A stretch of DNA of 64,000 nt from Legionella qingyii. Its GTDB lineage: Bacteria; Pseudomonadota; Gammaproteobacteria; Legionellales; Legionellaceae. The notes under the pieces were generated by a model that had not been told where the DNA came from, did not search any database, and saw nothing but the letters and a program-made list of their open reading frames with translations. The DNA is taken from positions 11,519 through 75,518 of the forward strand of contig NZ_QHJG01000009.1 in the NCBI RefSeq assembly GCF_003184185.1. The letters run 5' to 3'. Shown in pieces: positions 22,366 through 34,157 of the stretch (position 1 is the stretch's first letter; every line of letters starts with the position of its first letter). Made by a program: the position numbers and the translations under genes.

Positions 22366-23488
22366 TGTAATGTGAATAGACTAATTTATTGAGTGCTTAG
22401 ACAAGCCCTCATACTAACATTAAGTTTTACTATGCATTAGGTCTCCGAAACTGTGAGTGTCACCCAAAAGAATATCGTGTCGTCGAATAGGGGAAAAAGA
22501 AGTTGAGCGCTCGTATTACGTTTCGATTTACACCTGTAGGATTAACCTCAACAACTTAACCTGAGTATCTTAGTCGGGTCAAATTTCCGCTAACAAAGTG
22601 CATACTAGATTTATTTCTATAATCAACACGATCAAATCTCGCGGATAGAAGCCGTAACTGATGTTTAAGGTTACATAAGTTATTCGGTATTGAATTTCGT
22701 CCCGATTGACGACAACTTATTTATTACCTCGCAGGACGAACATTGTTTCGTATCTAGGTCAGACGAAACGGACGTTGTTCCCGCGGAACACGGCGTATTC
22801 GAAAAGGATTTCCTTAATAAGCATTACCTTGAAGTAAAACTCAATCGGGTACTATCCGGCAACGGGGGGAAGGGACTAACGGTTCTTGTGGTTTTCTTAC
22901 GCGGAGTAGTTGGTTTTCACGTGGTAGTAAGCGTAACGTTTCTCTTCTATCAAAACGGTTACCTCTGTTAACCGGTGAGTACGATTTTTATGGAAGTCAC
23001 TAATTTCGACTTAAGAATTTTAGGTTCCATTTAAATGCTGAATTTAGTAGATTTAATAATACGTTTATTGCGCATATCAAATGGACGCTATTTTGATTCG
23101 GTAGTATTTAACTCCGTACTTAAAGAAATAGTTATTTTGTTACTTGAAAATTGGAAGGTTCATTACGACATTGCCGTTCTAAACGGCGTATAGGGCTTCT
23201 TTTATTTTATGTTAGCAGATGCCGGTTATTTAACCTCTTACGGAGAAGTTGTCGAGCCACTAACCCCACTATAGGTGAGTCGTTGTAGCTTCGGGGTGAT
23301 GGTGATCCCATGTCTCGTATAGGAGCAACCATAGGAAGTCTTTATGCAAATAGAGAACGATCACTATTTATTAGTAACGATAGTTTTACTTAATTGCTCC
23401 TTAGGAGTCGACTGTGCTTGGATCAAGAATTATTTGGAAGTAGACGGTCGACCAATCATATTAAGGATTAGAATACTCAATCTCCGTA
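22346..23488 (-). CDS. bioF: 8-amino-7-oxononanoate synthase
   Basis: 380 residues. The family motif HFDSNDYLSLARDKRI follows the N-terminal helix. The C-terminus reads RIILNYNHTPEQIRELF. This PLP enzyme condenses pimeloyl-ACP with alanine in biotin synthesis. ATG at 23488 comes immediately after the bioB TAA, so the genes are translationally coupled. Length is typical. Confidence 0.95.
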
Positions 23489-24436
23489 AATTTGGTAGAG
23501 TCAATCTGGTTCGAATAATTTTTCTTGGAATAGAAATCGTGCGACACCTAAAAGAAGTCAATTATTGAATAGTGGTTCTTTATGACTTAAGCGTGGACGT
23601 TTCTTTGTTTCCCGGACATTAAGTAGTGAGTAAAGGCAGGAAGGTCGACAATCAGCTTACTGCGAAACGCCGTAATCCTAAGACCGCCATCGTTAACATG
23701 CTTGATTGAGCTAGGGAAGATGACCAACGCGAAAACGTTCTCCACAAGGGAGATGTCCATAATTTGCTAATTAACCTTGCGAAAGTCCTCCACAAAGGTA
23801 TAAACGATTTCAATTATTTTTAAGTTAAGCCAGAAGTGCACAAAGTGGGTTCGGGTTTTATGGCGGCGTTGTCTGTAATTAAGGTCGACTAGCTTGTAAT
23901 AAATTACATAGATTTGCTAGTGATTTAAATGCACAACATTGATGAAAAAGTATTATTCTTCCACTTCACAGTTATAACACTAATATTATTAGGTTTGGTC
24001 GAAGGAAATTTGACCGTCGGACAAGAACTAAGTTGTACGGGTTTCAGTATGTCCAAAGATCTGGATTACTGAATTGAGGGAATTAGTAAAGAACATTGAG
24101 TGAGTACCGGAATAGTCCACCTGTAGCGGTCCGACGGGGGTATGTTTTTGCAAACCGCGGTGGAAGAAAACGAAGGACTCGCCGAAAATTTTGTAGTCGT
24201 TGGCTGTAATTGAAAAGAAAAAGTTGTACTCAAAATACTACAGGTGAAACTCTTGTTATTGGTGTCAGGAGTCCTGTTCGGGGACAAAATTATGAATTAT
24301 TACATCGTTTAACATTGCTTAATCCAACTACTATAAGAGATACATGGTGTACGCGAACTACATTTTCTAGTAATTTACCAACAAGTATTTCTCGAAATTA
24401 AAGTCTTTGTCTGGTCACGAAGAATAGAACTCAGTG
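23489..24436 (-). CDS. bioB: Biotin synthase
   Basis: 315 residues. The start is GTG at 24436, nine bases after a perfect AGGAGG. The radical-SAM cysteine motif is KTGACPEDCGYCSQSG, preceded by HREYHQPNSLQFATLLSI. BioB inserts sulfur into dethiobiotin using two iron-sulfur clusters. It heads the bioBFHD operon and is divergent from bioA, with a BirA-like operator between them. Confidence 0.96.
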
Positions 24437-24528
24437 TTGTCCAAAGGAGGATTAGTTCCTACAATTTGCTTCGCTTTCAGATTGAAGGGATGTAAAACAT
24501 AACAAAAGTAAAATAAATTCATTGCCTG

Positions 24529-24581
24529 TACTATTTCAAGGCGGAGTAGAACAGTTGGTTTTAAAAATTTTACCAGTTGTA
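24529..24581. promoter_or_regulatory. Divergent bio promoter with a BirA-like operator
   Basis: Leftward, towards bioB, TTGACA (24556-24551) and TATCAT (24534-24529) are separated by 16 bases. Overlapping it, in the rightward direction, is TTGTCAACC, a 14-base AT-rich spacer, and GGTCAACAT. This resembles the E. coli BirA box (TTGTAAACC, 16 bases, GGTTTACAA), with the left half better conserved than the right. The right half covers the bioA start codon. Biotin-dependent repression of both arms is the natural reading. Confidence 0.55.
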
Positions 24582-25893
24582 TTTAGCTAATTAGTCATCT
24601 CTAAATTTCGTAAAAACCGTGGGAACGTGCGTTTACTTTCTAAAACTTAGTACGGGAGGCAACCAATAACTTTTTCGAGTACCATCAATGGAGATATGGT
24701 TATTTCCAGGTGACTAACTACGGTAGAGGTCAACCACCACATTTAGAAATCCAGTGCCGGTAGGACGATAATAACCACGTTATTTTCTAGTTTACTTAGC
24801 GAAACTTGTACAGTAATGTCGTTTATGGTGTTTAGGTGTTGAACATCTCAATCGACTTCTCAATCGAGTTTAATGATTTTTCGTTGTACATAAGAAGCGG
24901 TCACTACCGAGGTCGCGACAACTTTAACGCTACTTTGATCGTTAGGTACGGTTAGTTTAGTTTCCGATATGTCTATCTTTAGTCAAATAACGTGAATTCT
25001 TGCCTATAGTACCCCTTTGTGATCCATGTTACTCGTAGTCACTAAATCCAGAAATATTTCTTGGGATATTTAGTAAAAGAGAATCGACAGTAATATAACT
25101 CCTATAAGGAATATAAAGACCGTTTCTCCTAAGAAATACCTCATTAACGCTATGTATAACCAGTTAAAATCTTTTATTTAATCTCCGCTAATCATTATTT
25201 CAGACACGGTATCATCATCTTGGGGATCAAGTTCCACGTCCACCCTACAATACAATGTCAGGGCTAAAGGAATTTTCTGATAGCAGGACCCGATTTTCGT
25301 TTTTATAAATAGAATAATGGCTACTTTATTACTGACCGTACCCCGCTTGTCCATTTACCAATCGAAGTGTGGTACGACTACAACTTAGCCTAGAGTAAAC
25401 AAATAGGTTCCCTAATTGAAGTCCCAGATAAGGAGATTCGACGCACTACTAGCTGTCGAGGTAGAAACTAGAAAAAATACGTCTAATACTTTCACCTTTC
25501 AGGAAGAATGTAAGTGTATGTATATCACCTTTACGGGAGCGTCAGTCGCGGCGTAACCGTTGGTAAGCACAGTACGCACTTCTTTTTTATTAGCTCGTGC
25601 GAGTTTTAGACCCATTTATATACAAATGCCGGAATTGTCTTCATCGGTTTGAGAGACCATTTAATTCATTACAGGCTCCTTAACCTCGGCAGCAGCGTCG
25701 TCTAGAGCTCCCATGACTTGTAGTGGCTTATCCATTATTCCAAATAGTCGTTCGTGATTTGGTACCGCGGAATTATTCTGGATATCCATTTTGGGAAATG
25801 ACCGAAGGAGGTAATTTATGCTTAGTACTTCATTAACCCTTTAATCGCCTTTATTGTGATGTGAGATATTTCCCTCGGATACATTGCGGCATT
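24571..25893 (+). CDS. bioA: Adenosylmethionine-8-amino-7-oxononanoate aminotransferase
   Basis: 440 residues from ATG at 24571. It shows HFWHPCTQM and SWWCKSLGHGHPAI near the N-terminus, YHGETMG-type substrate loop (NGYHGET), the metal/PLP motif ITDEIMTGMGRTGKW, the PLP lysine in LSKGLTSGSIPLS, and the C-terminal TLYWLPPLNTN. It makes 7,8-diaminopelargonate using SAM as amino donor. No good ribosome-binding site precedes the start, which lies inside the operator. An EAL-domain gene follows immediately. Confidence 0.95.
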
Positions 25894-25896
25894 TAG

Positions 25897-27480
25897 TACG
25901 CTTTTTATAAGTCTTTGTACCATAAATAACAGATGTTCTCTAACTCCAATAAGACCTATAAAAAGTGGTAAAAAAATGAAAATTGCAAAAGAATATAAAT
26001 AACCGTATTGTCACAACGTTTGAGAAAATTAAAATAATGTCTATATTGGGTATTTGCTCGAGTTCTATAACTACAAAAATAGTTACTGCAAAAATTACTT
26101 GATATGTTTTATGGACGTATAGTTTTCTTATTAGATTTAACGTTCCTACTAAAGTTAGGAATAAATGTTGTATAGCATTAGTTAGTAGGAGTTTAGAGAC
26201 CTAATCGTTAAGTACTAGTTTTCGTGGTCTAATGTACGAGGTGTAATGGTGTTTTAGTTTGTAAAGTAGATTTAGTGCTATAGTTAGTCAGTTAATATCC
26301 TGGCGATTTTTATGGATACAAACAACTAGGGTAGATACATTAAGTTTTTTTTTATCCATAGAAATTGTATCTTTACTAACAGAACAGGGGTCATGAGGTT
26401 TTACTTAACTTATTAGGTCTCTCGCCCTATTTATGTTGATGCAATATGCTACACTTAGTCTTTTTTCTTTAATAAGTCTAATCTTTTGGACGTTAATTAA
26501 GGACCTATCTATTTAAAGGGTAACGTCCTCTTTCTTATAAACGATCATAGTTTAATTTATCGGAACTACCATAACACGAATGACACCTTCCTGGGCTAGT
26601 TTGAAGTTAATTGTTCGAGACCATATTAGTTTAGGACGAGTAAGAACTATAAAATCATAAAAGCTAAAGAAATATAAAAAACTAATTTTTATTTAAATTA
26701 TTTATAATAAGTAATGTGCCACGCTATTTTGTCCGATAATTTTCACTTGTTAAAATGGGACATATAGTTGGTAATAAATTGTGCGTTATGTTATGGATAT
26801 GACCTCGTCTTCAAAATAATTCTACCGTTCTAGTACCATTAGTTTATTATTACGGTCTAGACAAATAGCTCCTTCGACTTCTATGACCGAATTAACAGGG
26901 GTAATGGGACGTTTAATAACTTTATCGTAAATTTCTTAGATTTTTATAGAACCTATGGGTTGTATTAAAAGTAGAACGTAAATTATAAACACGGGATGTA
27001 AAGTGACTATCAGTTAAAAAAGGAGTTAAAATATGCGATTACGAGGTTATACGATAAAGTGGATTTGTTTATAATAAACTTTATTGTCTCGCATTAAATG
27101 AACTATACTTATTACTTTATATAAAGTTGTCTAATTTTCTCGAGTCTCTATAACCCATAAGTAATCGATATCTGCTAATACCTTGCCCTGTAAGCTCATA
27201 GTCAATAAACGTTGTGATAGGAAAGTTAAAGGAATTTTAGCTGTTTAATAAGTAAGTACGATAACCATGTTTTCGACAACGTCTTTGTAATTTACTACGC
27301 TAATAAGTAAATCGGTTTTTTTAATTAAATTGCTAATAACGTCTTCCTCATCTTTGTCTTCTTGTTAATTTAATAAATAATGTTTTGCCCCAAGCCGAAT
27401 ACGTTCCGACCATAAAAAGATTTCGAAATGTACATCTTGTCAATTAGCTTGACGAAGTTCCTCTTTTTTTTTTACTTATT
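25897..27480 (+). CDS. EAL-domain c-di-GMP phosphodiesterase with N-terminal periplasmic sensor
   Basis: 527 residues. Two membrane helices (LFWIFFTIFLLLTFSYIYW and ILDILVFSISLYFLI) bracket a region of about 200 residues that resembles the periplasmic CSS-motif sensor of such proteins. The C-terminal EAL domain includes VYQPLFNTQYNTYTGAEVLL (a relaxed EAL signature), ILFEITERNLLD, AIDDYGTGHSSI, FLKIDKLF and IIAEGVETE. These key acidic residues are kept, so it probably cleaves c-di-GMP to pGpG. It starts three bases after bioA and overlaps the next gene by eight. Confidence 0.9.
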
Positions 27481-27910
27481 CATATATTCTATAACAAAAA
27501 AAGAACAAGATCCATAGAGTCCAAGTTCAAAACGACTTGATTATTTGTGTCTTCCATTAATAACCGTTACAAGTTGAGTGCTACTTTGGGTGTGTTTTAC
27601 CTGAAGAGTTTCATGAATGGTTTTTTAAAGAAATTTAGAAAGAATGAGTCTTACGTTTTTTTTGTCGTTGTTTGGGCGATGCACATTTTGTAGATTACGG
27701 TCAACGCAGGCTAAATAAGTACCGTGATTACATTGTGGGTACACCGTTACATGACGAAAACTATCTCTTCGGTACTCTACCTTATCATTAGTGATAGGAT
27801 TAGCACTACTACGTCGTAATCGCCGGGTTCGTATAACGTTTGTATTTTCAGGGCATGGAAGATGTACAATATAATTACATCATTGGACATAATTATTCTT
27901 ACTCTAAATT
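27473..27910 (+). CDS. Small secreted cysteine-rich protein
   Basis: 145 residues, ATG at 27473 with a perfect AAGGAG. A signal peptide (YCFFLVLGISGSSFA) is followed by a mature part with many cysteines in short loops (NYWQCSTHDET, SYSECKKNS, ATCKTSNASCVRF, MWQCTAFD), suggesting disulfides. No family is recognised. It overlaps the EAL gene by eight bases and is followed by coaE after five. Confidence 0.7.
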
Positions 27911-27915
27911 TGTTA

Positions 27916-28521
27916 TACCAAATAACACACCCTAATTGTCCGCTATATCGCTCACCCTTTTGATGACAACGACTTGAAAAAAGTTTTGAACCATAACTAC
28001 ATTAAATACGGCTGTTTTATAGTTCTCTCGACTGGGTTTTCTTACTTGAACGAATATCATTTTAAAACCTTGTAAAACCGGTATTCCAAGATTTTGTTCT
28101 ATTGCTCAACCTAGCATCGTTTGATTCTCTTTATTATAAAAGATTAGTATTTCTCTCTCTGACCGAACTCCCTGAGAATGTAGGCGAATAGGCTGTTCTT
28201 TATTTTTTTTCTCAACTATGGACGTGCTGTGGAATAACATACCATCTTTAGGGAAATGACTAATGCTTTGTTCGTATAGGAATATAGTTATCTTAAAACG
28301 AACAGACACGTGGTTTTCTTTATGTTTATCGGGCTAATTACGTTGCCCTAGTTACGTCATTTCTTGTTCGGGTCCGTTAAAATAGACGAGTCGGCTTATA
28401 ATTATAAGCGAATCCTTTGCGTCTACTATATTATCTATTGATGTACTTATAACTGCTTAATTGATTTAGTCAATTACTAAATGTACTATTTATGGAGGCC
28501 TTCAGTTTTTTATAGTACACT
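27916..28521 (+). CDS. coaE: Dephospho-CoA kinase
   Basis: 201 residues. The P-loop is VGLTGDIASGKTTVAELF, followed by VIYADKI. Later parts (YCMVEIPLL, RLMQRDQCSKEQAQAI, LGNADDIIDN) match the CoaE lid and C-terminal helices. It phosphorylates dephospho-CoA at the 3' hydroxyl, the last step of coenzyme A synthesis. Start ATG at 27916; no strong ribosome-binding site, consistent with coupling to the upstream gene. Confidence 0.95.
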
Positions 28522-28604
28522 GGCTATGAATAGGGACATGGTCGTTATCTTTCGGGCTCGAAACAGTTAAAAAAAGTTTACTTCCTTTTTCCTTAAGTTT
28601 TAGT

Positions 28605-29333
28605 TACTTTAATTAATGAAATTTAAATACCCCTCCGGCGTATGCTCCGGGAAATAATCTGAAATAGTTATTTGTAGCACTATAACTATAAAAAACAAAA
28701 GTCCTCCATATAATGTTGCGAGTAGCATGACATTGGCTTCTTCTATCTCTTGAATCAGATTTATAAAAAAGACTAGACGTCGTCGAGGAAGGATTAGTAA
28801 AAAGGTAAAAATTTGGACGACAGCTTTTGTAAATACCTTAACGTTACAATAACTTTTTATTGTAGCTATATAATCCTCTTCCTCTATATTTATAAGTAGT
28901 TTTTGTTGTAATAGGTCCTTATCCTAATTTAGTGGGATCTTTAAACGTTACCCAGCTTACACTTCATCTATTTTTTTGAATGAGGTATGAATTACAAGTA
29001 CCTGAGACCTTACCAGTTCCATTTTTACTGTGAGGCCTCGCTTAGTTAGTTAGTGTTGCATAAGCTGTAAAATACCTATGGTAATTATGTGGATTTTATA
29101 ATACACCACTGAAATTGAATTCTGGACTGTGCTTTTCGTACGTATAGGATCTCGTTTCCTACTTATTAAATTATTTTTTATTATTACAATCGAGTTGTTC
29201 TTGTTCAATAATGTTTTTCCTTCTTTTTAAACGTCTAATATAAGACTGAAGTGGCCTATAATAACAATTACTTAAGTGACAATACCTTCTACTTCAGAGT
29301 CTAGTGCGAGGTAATATAGAACTAAAATAAATC
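28605..29333 (+). CDS. Endonuclease/exonuclease/phosphatase (EEP) family protein
   Basis: 242 residues, start ATG at 28605 with AAGGA sites upstream. The fold's conserved elements are all present in order: LITLNLWGGRI, DIFCFQEVYYNAHR, the catalytic LCGDFNLRPDT, and the closing EVSDHAPLYLDF. The family includes DNA repair nucleases, RNA deadenylases and phospholipid or inositol phosphatases. There is no signal peptide. The substrate cannot be told. Confidence 0.85.
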
Positions 29334-29369
29334 GGTTTTTAAATTTCGGTTATTCGTGGGTTAACGGGT

Positions 29370-30380
29370 GATATATAAAAATATATAACTTAAGTAAAGG
29401 GAACAAAAATAAAGCTGTAATCTGTTAAAAAATAGATCATGTAAATATAGCCCTTATATCTTAACTATCACAGGTCGTTGTAATAATTGCCAATATAGGT
29501 CTGGAAAAAGTTCTCAAAATAGGGAATCAAGGCAGAATTTAAGAGCCAGAACAAATCATCATTAATCATCAACTAATGCATGGTCTCTTTAGAGTCCTTA
29601 CAGAAATGTCCATTATACATTTAATAGATCTATTGATTGATCAAAGTATTAATGGAAAAGTCAGACTATTAGTCTGCAACAGTTTGGGCATTAAACTTAT
29701 GGGTATATTAATCAGTAACCAAAAGATAGTTTTTTCCGGACAGAGACTCGGCAAAAAAGTGAAAGTAAAAGAAGTAATCTTTCGAGAGAAGCTACAGGTA
29801 ATTCATTTATATTCAACACCGAATTGTGTTGACTTTCGTAGCATCTATGAACTTTACCTTTATTTGATCTTGTAACCATTAATAAATATTAAACTGAATC
29901 CATTCATTGTTTCAATAGAACCAGATATTCTTTACTCAACCTTTATATGGCGTTTCGTAGGAAAAGGAGGCCCATAAAAAGATTCACTCACATTTCTCGA
30001 AGATTACCAAGACGTTCCCGTCCACGTTTTAGTGAACTATGATTTTTGTATGAATTTGGTGGTGCAAGAAGTCGAGGGAAAAGCTTTCGTCATTCATTTA
30101 AGTTGTACTCAACGTTACATAGGGGGACTTAAAACGATGAAAATTCTTGTGAGTTAGGGTAAGAAAGAAGTTGTAAAGAAAATATCAAATACATTTGTAG
30201 GAGTTAACGATCATAAACTAATTATAGAAATCGGCTTTTACCGGACTAGACGACGTTACTATTAACACCTGAGAATTTTAGTATCTCTATGGGTATACAT
30301 AGTTACGTAAGTAAGTTAAGGAATTGGCATATGTGTCGTGGTGAAAGTCTAAATTTGAGCTACCCTAAAAGCAAATTGTA
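29370..30380 (-). CDS. Unknown protein, 336 residues, possible effector
   Basis: ATG at 30380 after an AGGGAG site; TAG at 29370. The protein is highly charged with no signal peptide and no membrane helix (EFKSESGAVYTVKELNEC at the start, DINVLDKKLSNVEIKTREM near the end). No domain is recognised. AT-rich single genes with their own upstream region, lodged between housekeeping genes and ending in a charged tail, are typical of Legionella type IV effectors, but nothing specific supports this beyond style. It has its own 430-base upstream region. Confidence 0.6.
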
Positions 30381-30810
30381 AACTATTAATGAGGGAATTC
30401 AGCAGTACTTGTAAATAGTGTGGTTTCATTACTAGTTTTTGCTTAGATCTATTAGTTTATAATCGTATTTTCAATTTAATTAAATGAAAATAAAATCTTT
30501 CGAATAGATTGTTAATCACGTGGAATCGGTCGTTCGTAATTAAGCTCCAGTGCGGGATCGATTTCCTAAACGTAAACTTCTGAGTACAATATTAAACTTA
30601 TTCGTTTCCAATATTCCGTCCACAATCGGTCTAGCAAGGACCTGTTTCCAACCAAACAATTATAATGAAGTTGTTGATCGAGATGAGATATTAAGTAGAA
30701 ATTTTTTGAGCCAAAAAGTTGGAGTAATATTTTTAGCTTTAGATAAAACATATACATTTGATTTATCGAAATGGTTTTATTCACGTAGGTAAGTGGGTTC
30801 GCTGTCGGAA
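30381..30810. other. Gene-free region with a possible decayed coding remnant
   Basis: 430 bases between mutT and the unknown gene hold no intact gene. In the rightward direction at about 30511-30661, two adjacent frames together give a protein-like segment (QALIRGHALAKGFAFED, then SKGYKAGVSQIVPGQRL), which needs one frameshift. It may be a gene remnant. The rest is AT-rich, and part must serve as promoter for the gene starting at 30380. Confidence 0.25.
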
Positions 30811-31221
30811 AATATTTCTAAGTAATGTTGTATTTATCAAGACATGGTAACGTTAATGAAAGGCTAACCGAAGTCCCTTTACAAGCACTAAATTGAGTAC
30901 GCCTATTTGGGTGAAGTACCGGTTAACGGGAAGGTCCGTACTTCCTCGTGGTCGTTTAACCGAATGTTCTTTTTATTAATTAAAATGAAGAAATAGTCTT
31001 ATAACTACTAATTAAAGTGAGTTATTAAACATAACATTTTGTAGATTAGGTTGGAGAAGGAACTAAAGAGCTTAGTCACGCCTAGGACTTCCGAGTAGTC
31101 GGAGGTTGAATGGCGGTCCTTTGAGGGTTGTAGGAGGTACTCCTTGTAATTTTCCTGCAACCCATTAGTTCTATGCGACGACAAGTAGTTGTTATTGGCG
31201 ATGTCGTTGAAGTTACGAGTT
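30811..31221 (-). CDS. mutT: MutT-type Nudix hydrolase (8-oxo-dGTP diphosphatase)
   Basis: 136 residues. The start is TTG at 31221, overlapping the secA stop by four bases. The Nudix box is complete: FPGGKLEADEPSGSALIREV, then KEEVGL. It is preceded by VAVAVIVDEQQRILITQRP, the MutT N-terminus. The enzyme removes oxidised dGTP from the nucleotide pool. The secA-mutT order is common in gammaproteobacteria. Confidence 0.92.
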
Positions 31222-33908
31222 CGGTTCGAAGGTACTGTACAAAATATAAAAAATGGGCTTGGTGTACCTGTTCCTAGCAAAGCTGGCTAAAAGAAGAGTA
31301 CAGAAGACATACAAACTCAGCAGAGAAGAAGTAAAAGTAGTTGTATTAATGGCACAACATTCGAGTAGAATGAGTGAACGAGTCGTGCAGCAACGAGAAG
31401 TTGACGCAATTGTAGAAGAAGTCAAACTTAAAGTTGACTTCTTTAGTTTGCTTAATGTAGTATGAAATTTAATAGTTCGTACCATCATTTGTTCCGCTTC
31501 CGAAGAAAAAATATGAGAACGAAACCTAGAAAAACACGTATCGGCGCGTTTACTTAAGGAACTGCATTAACTAGGTAATGTCGATTCACAAGTGCGGTAA
31601 CTAATAGATTTCAAACGTTTTAGTGACTAAAAAGTTTGACTCTGTAGCACCGAGACGGTCGGACAAAATGAAAAAGTAGTATAAAGAATCGACTTTACAG
31701 TTCTTAAAATAGAAAATAAACAAGACCAACTTATACTACTAGACGAAGTTAGGTAAGTTCGTGTCCTCGGAATTCAAACTTGAGTAGTCAGTTGTGAAGT
31801 GAATTTCTAAAACCTAGGGTAACTAGAAGGTCTGAAACACCTCCTTATATTCATAGTTGTTCTAAACTATACTGAAGGAGAGAGTATTATAACTGGTGAA
31901 GAAGTCATAGACAGTATCGGTACTAACTCCGAGCAACGCATATCTATTGGACAGAAACTAGTAATCGGTGTAACAGCATTAGGTTGTTGACGAAAGAGTG
32001 TAGTTTTACTACGGGGAGTTCAAAGGCAACTCGTAAGAGTTAACGAAACCAATGATTTGATACAAGTTAGCCAAGGGGACCGAAGTAAGGGTTTGCTGCG
32101 TAGTAGCTGCGTTGTGCGAGACTTCGTTTATAAGCGTAATTTAATAGAAGTTCTCTATTCATCTTCGCTGACGAGGGGTGTAGTGGGACTGCCGGACTCG
32201 CAGGGGCGTTGACTAATAGCTAAGCTGCGCTGAGTACAGCAAGACTTGGATATTAAGAATTAGGTGGACGGCGTTAATGAAGTAGTACTGCAAAGACGGT
32301 ATTGACAAAATGTCGCAGCTAAAGAAGTCGCGAACGTCAAAGTCCGTCAACGCGATTTAGTCGTCTGTACGAAGGTGGTTCTTGTTATAGGCAAGGAGCA
32401 GGTCGGTATAAACATCGTTATCAATGACGTGGACCCGCTGGACGAAGTCGTTATTAAACGCGGAGAAAAAGTACCTTAAACCGTAATTCATGAACTACAA
32501 ATTATAAAAGAAAAAATTCTTCAACTGAATTTTTGAGTCTACGAAGTTAGCTTTGTCATGGGTGTTCCTGTCCAACAAACGCTCGTTATGTGAGTGCCTA
32601 CAGGCGATATTGCCGGAGCTTAAATAGAAAGACACAATTTATTTGGTCTAGGCTGAGCAGAAAAGCGTGGTATCCAAATAACCAACCTTAATGTTGATGT
32701 AGTTCTAATATCTAAACGACATTAAGCATTCGAAGACACAGTCGCCAAGGTCAGTACGGGCTGTTAAATAATATGTATGCCTTTTTTAAGACCTTACATT
32801 AACTTCGTTCTCAGACCAAAAGTAAAACTTAGCTTTGTGGAAGAAATCGAAGTTGCCGGACTACATTCGGAAGTCTGGTAGCGGCTGGTCCGTAACAAGC
32901 TGGTCATACAAGCAGTTGTTATTATTGGACAGGTAGGAAGTGCTATATTAGCTGTAGCGCTACTTTGTATCGTACCCGGAAATTACGACGTAAATGCACT
33001 ACGTAATTGTATTACAACGATCGTACTATATTCGAGAGTGGGACTAGGTCTTCAAAACGAAATTGGTCATTGAGAAGATATACAACTACCGGATATAGTC
33101 ATTCTACACGGACGAAAACGAAGAGTAGCTGTCATATTAGGGGAAGTGGTGGGAGAAGGAGAACAAAGAAGTTTACCCCTTAGTTACATAACTAAAACTA
33201 CATTTCAAGTCTTGATAGAAGTCGGCGTGGGCTTTATTACTCTCCACATGCACGGAGTAGTTATTCTTACCTCAGATGAAGCAGGTGATATCGTTTTAAG
33301 TTGAGAGCAACATGGAACAGAAGTTCTGATTTACGGTATAATAGCGCATTTATTAGTTTCGGCATGAGTAACAAGCAAGGTATTTGTTATAGCGTGGCTA
33401 TGCGAAGAACAAAACGACTTACCCTGTATAGCCCTATTTAGTGTGGGTGTCAATTGGGGTTTTTAAGTTTATATCCGAAGTAGGTAACTGACAGTGCAAA
33501 TCGTTCTATTAGTAAGTGTCATTGTTGTACATGTGGTACCGGTCATTAACGTAAATTTATACGTCCGTTTCAACGATGGTTACAAAATGGAAGGGGGCAC
33601 GCGTAAAGTCGTTATAATGGAAGTACGTTGTGGTAAGGTGGTTAATTAACGTGTAGTTTTACTGCGTTTGGGTTTCAGGCATATCTACGGAGAGAATGAC
33701 ATCGTTTTCGGAGTCGGTTGTAAAGTCGTTCCGAAAGTGGAAGGCGTTTTGCACGAAATTTTACAACCCAAAAACGTCGGTTGAGTCGTAGTCAGTTACG
33801 AAAGTAAACCCCAAGTTTACGTAACTAACGGTAATGACGGAAAAGGTATGCGGCGTTACATGCGAGTAAAGCCGAAGGTTTGTAAAAGAATTAGTTGCAT
33901 AAGTCGTA
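31218..33908 (-). CDS. secA: Preprotein translocase ATPase SecA
   Basis: 896 residues, the usual length for SecA. It starts at ATG 33908 after AGAGGA with MLNTLIKKMFGSRNERTLRR. The C-terminus keeps the zinc-binding tail end (SGKKYKTCHGSLA). SecA is the motor that drives unfolded preproteins through SecYEG. I checked both ends and one early interior stretch, and the frame spans exactly the expected length. A 249-base region upstream carries the promoter, with a TATAAT near 34037. Confidence 0.95.
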
Positions 33909-34157
33909 CCGGATTTATTAGGAGACCTCTAAAGTTTATTGTTTAAACAATTACATGATTTTAAACCCCTTTTTATGGTACTTATGGAATATTAAATTCT
34001 CTTAGAAGTACTATATTGAATCACTACTCTTTTCAAAGACCGCTTTGTCTGTTGGTGCTATACTAAAAGGTGTTAAGGAAAAGTATAATATGTTATAAAG
34101 CTTATCCTTTATTACGTATAGAGAGTTATATAGTACTATTACGTTCGCTCGAAGTGA

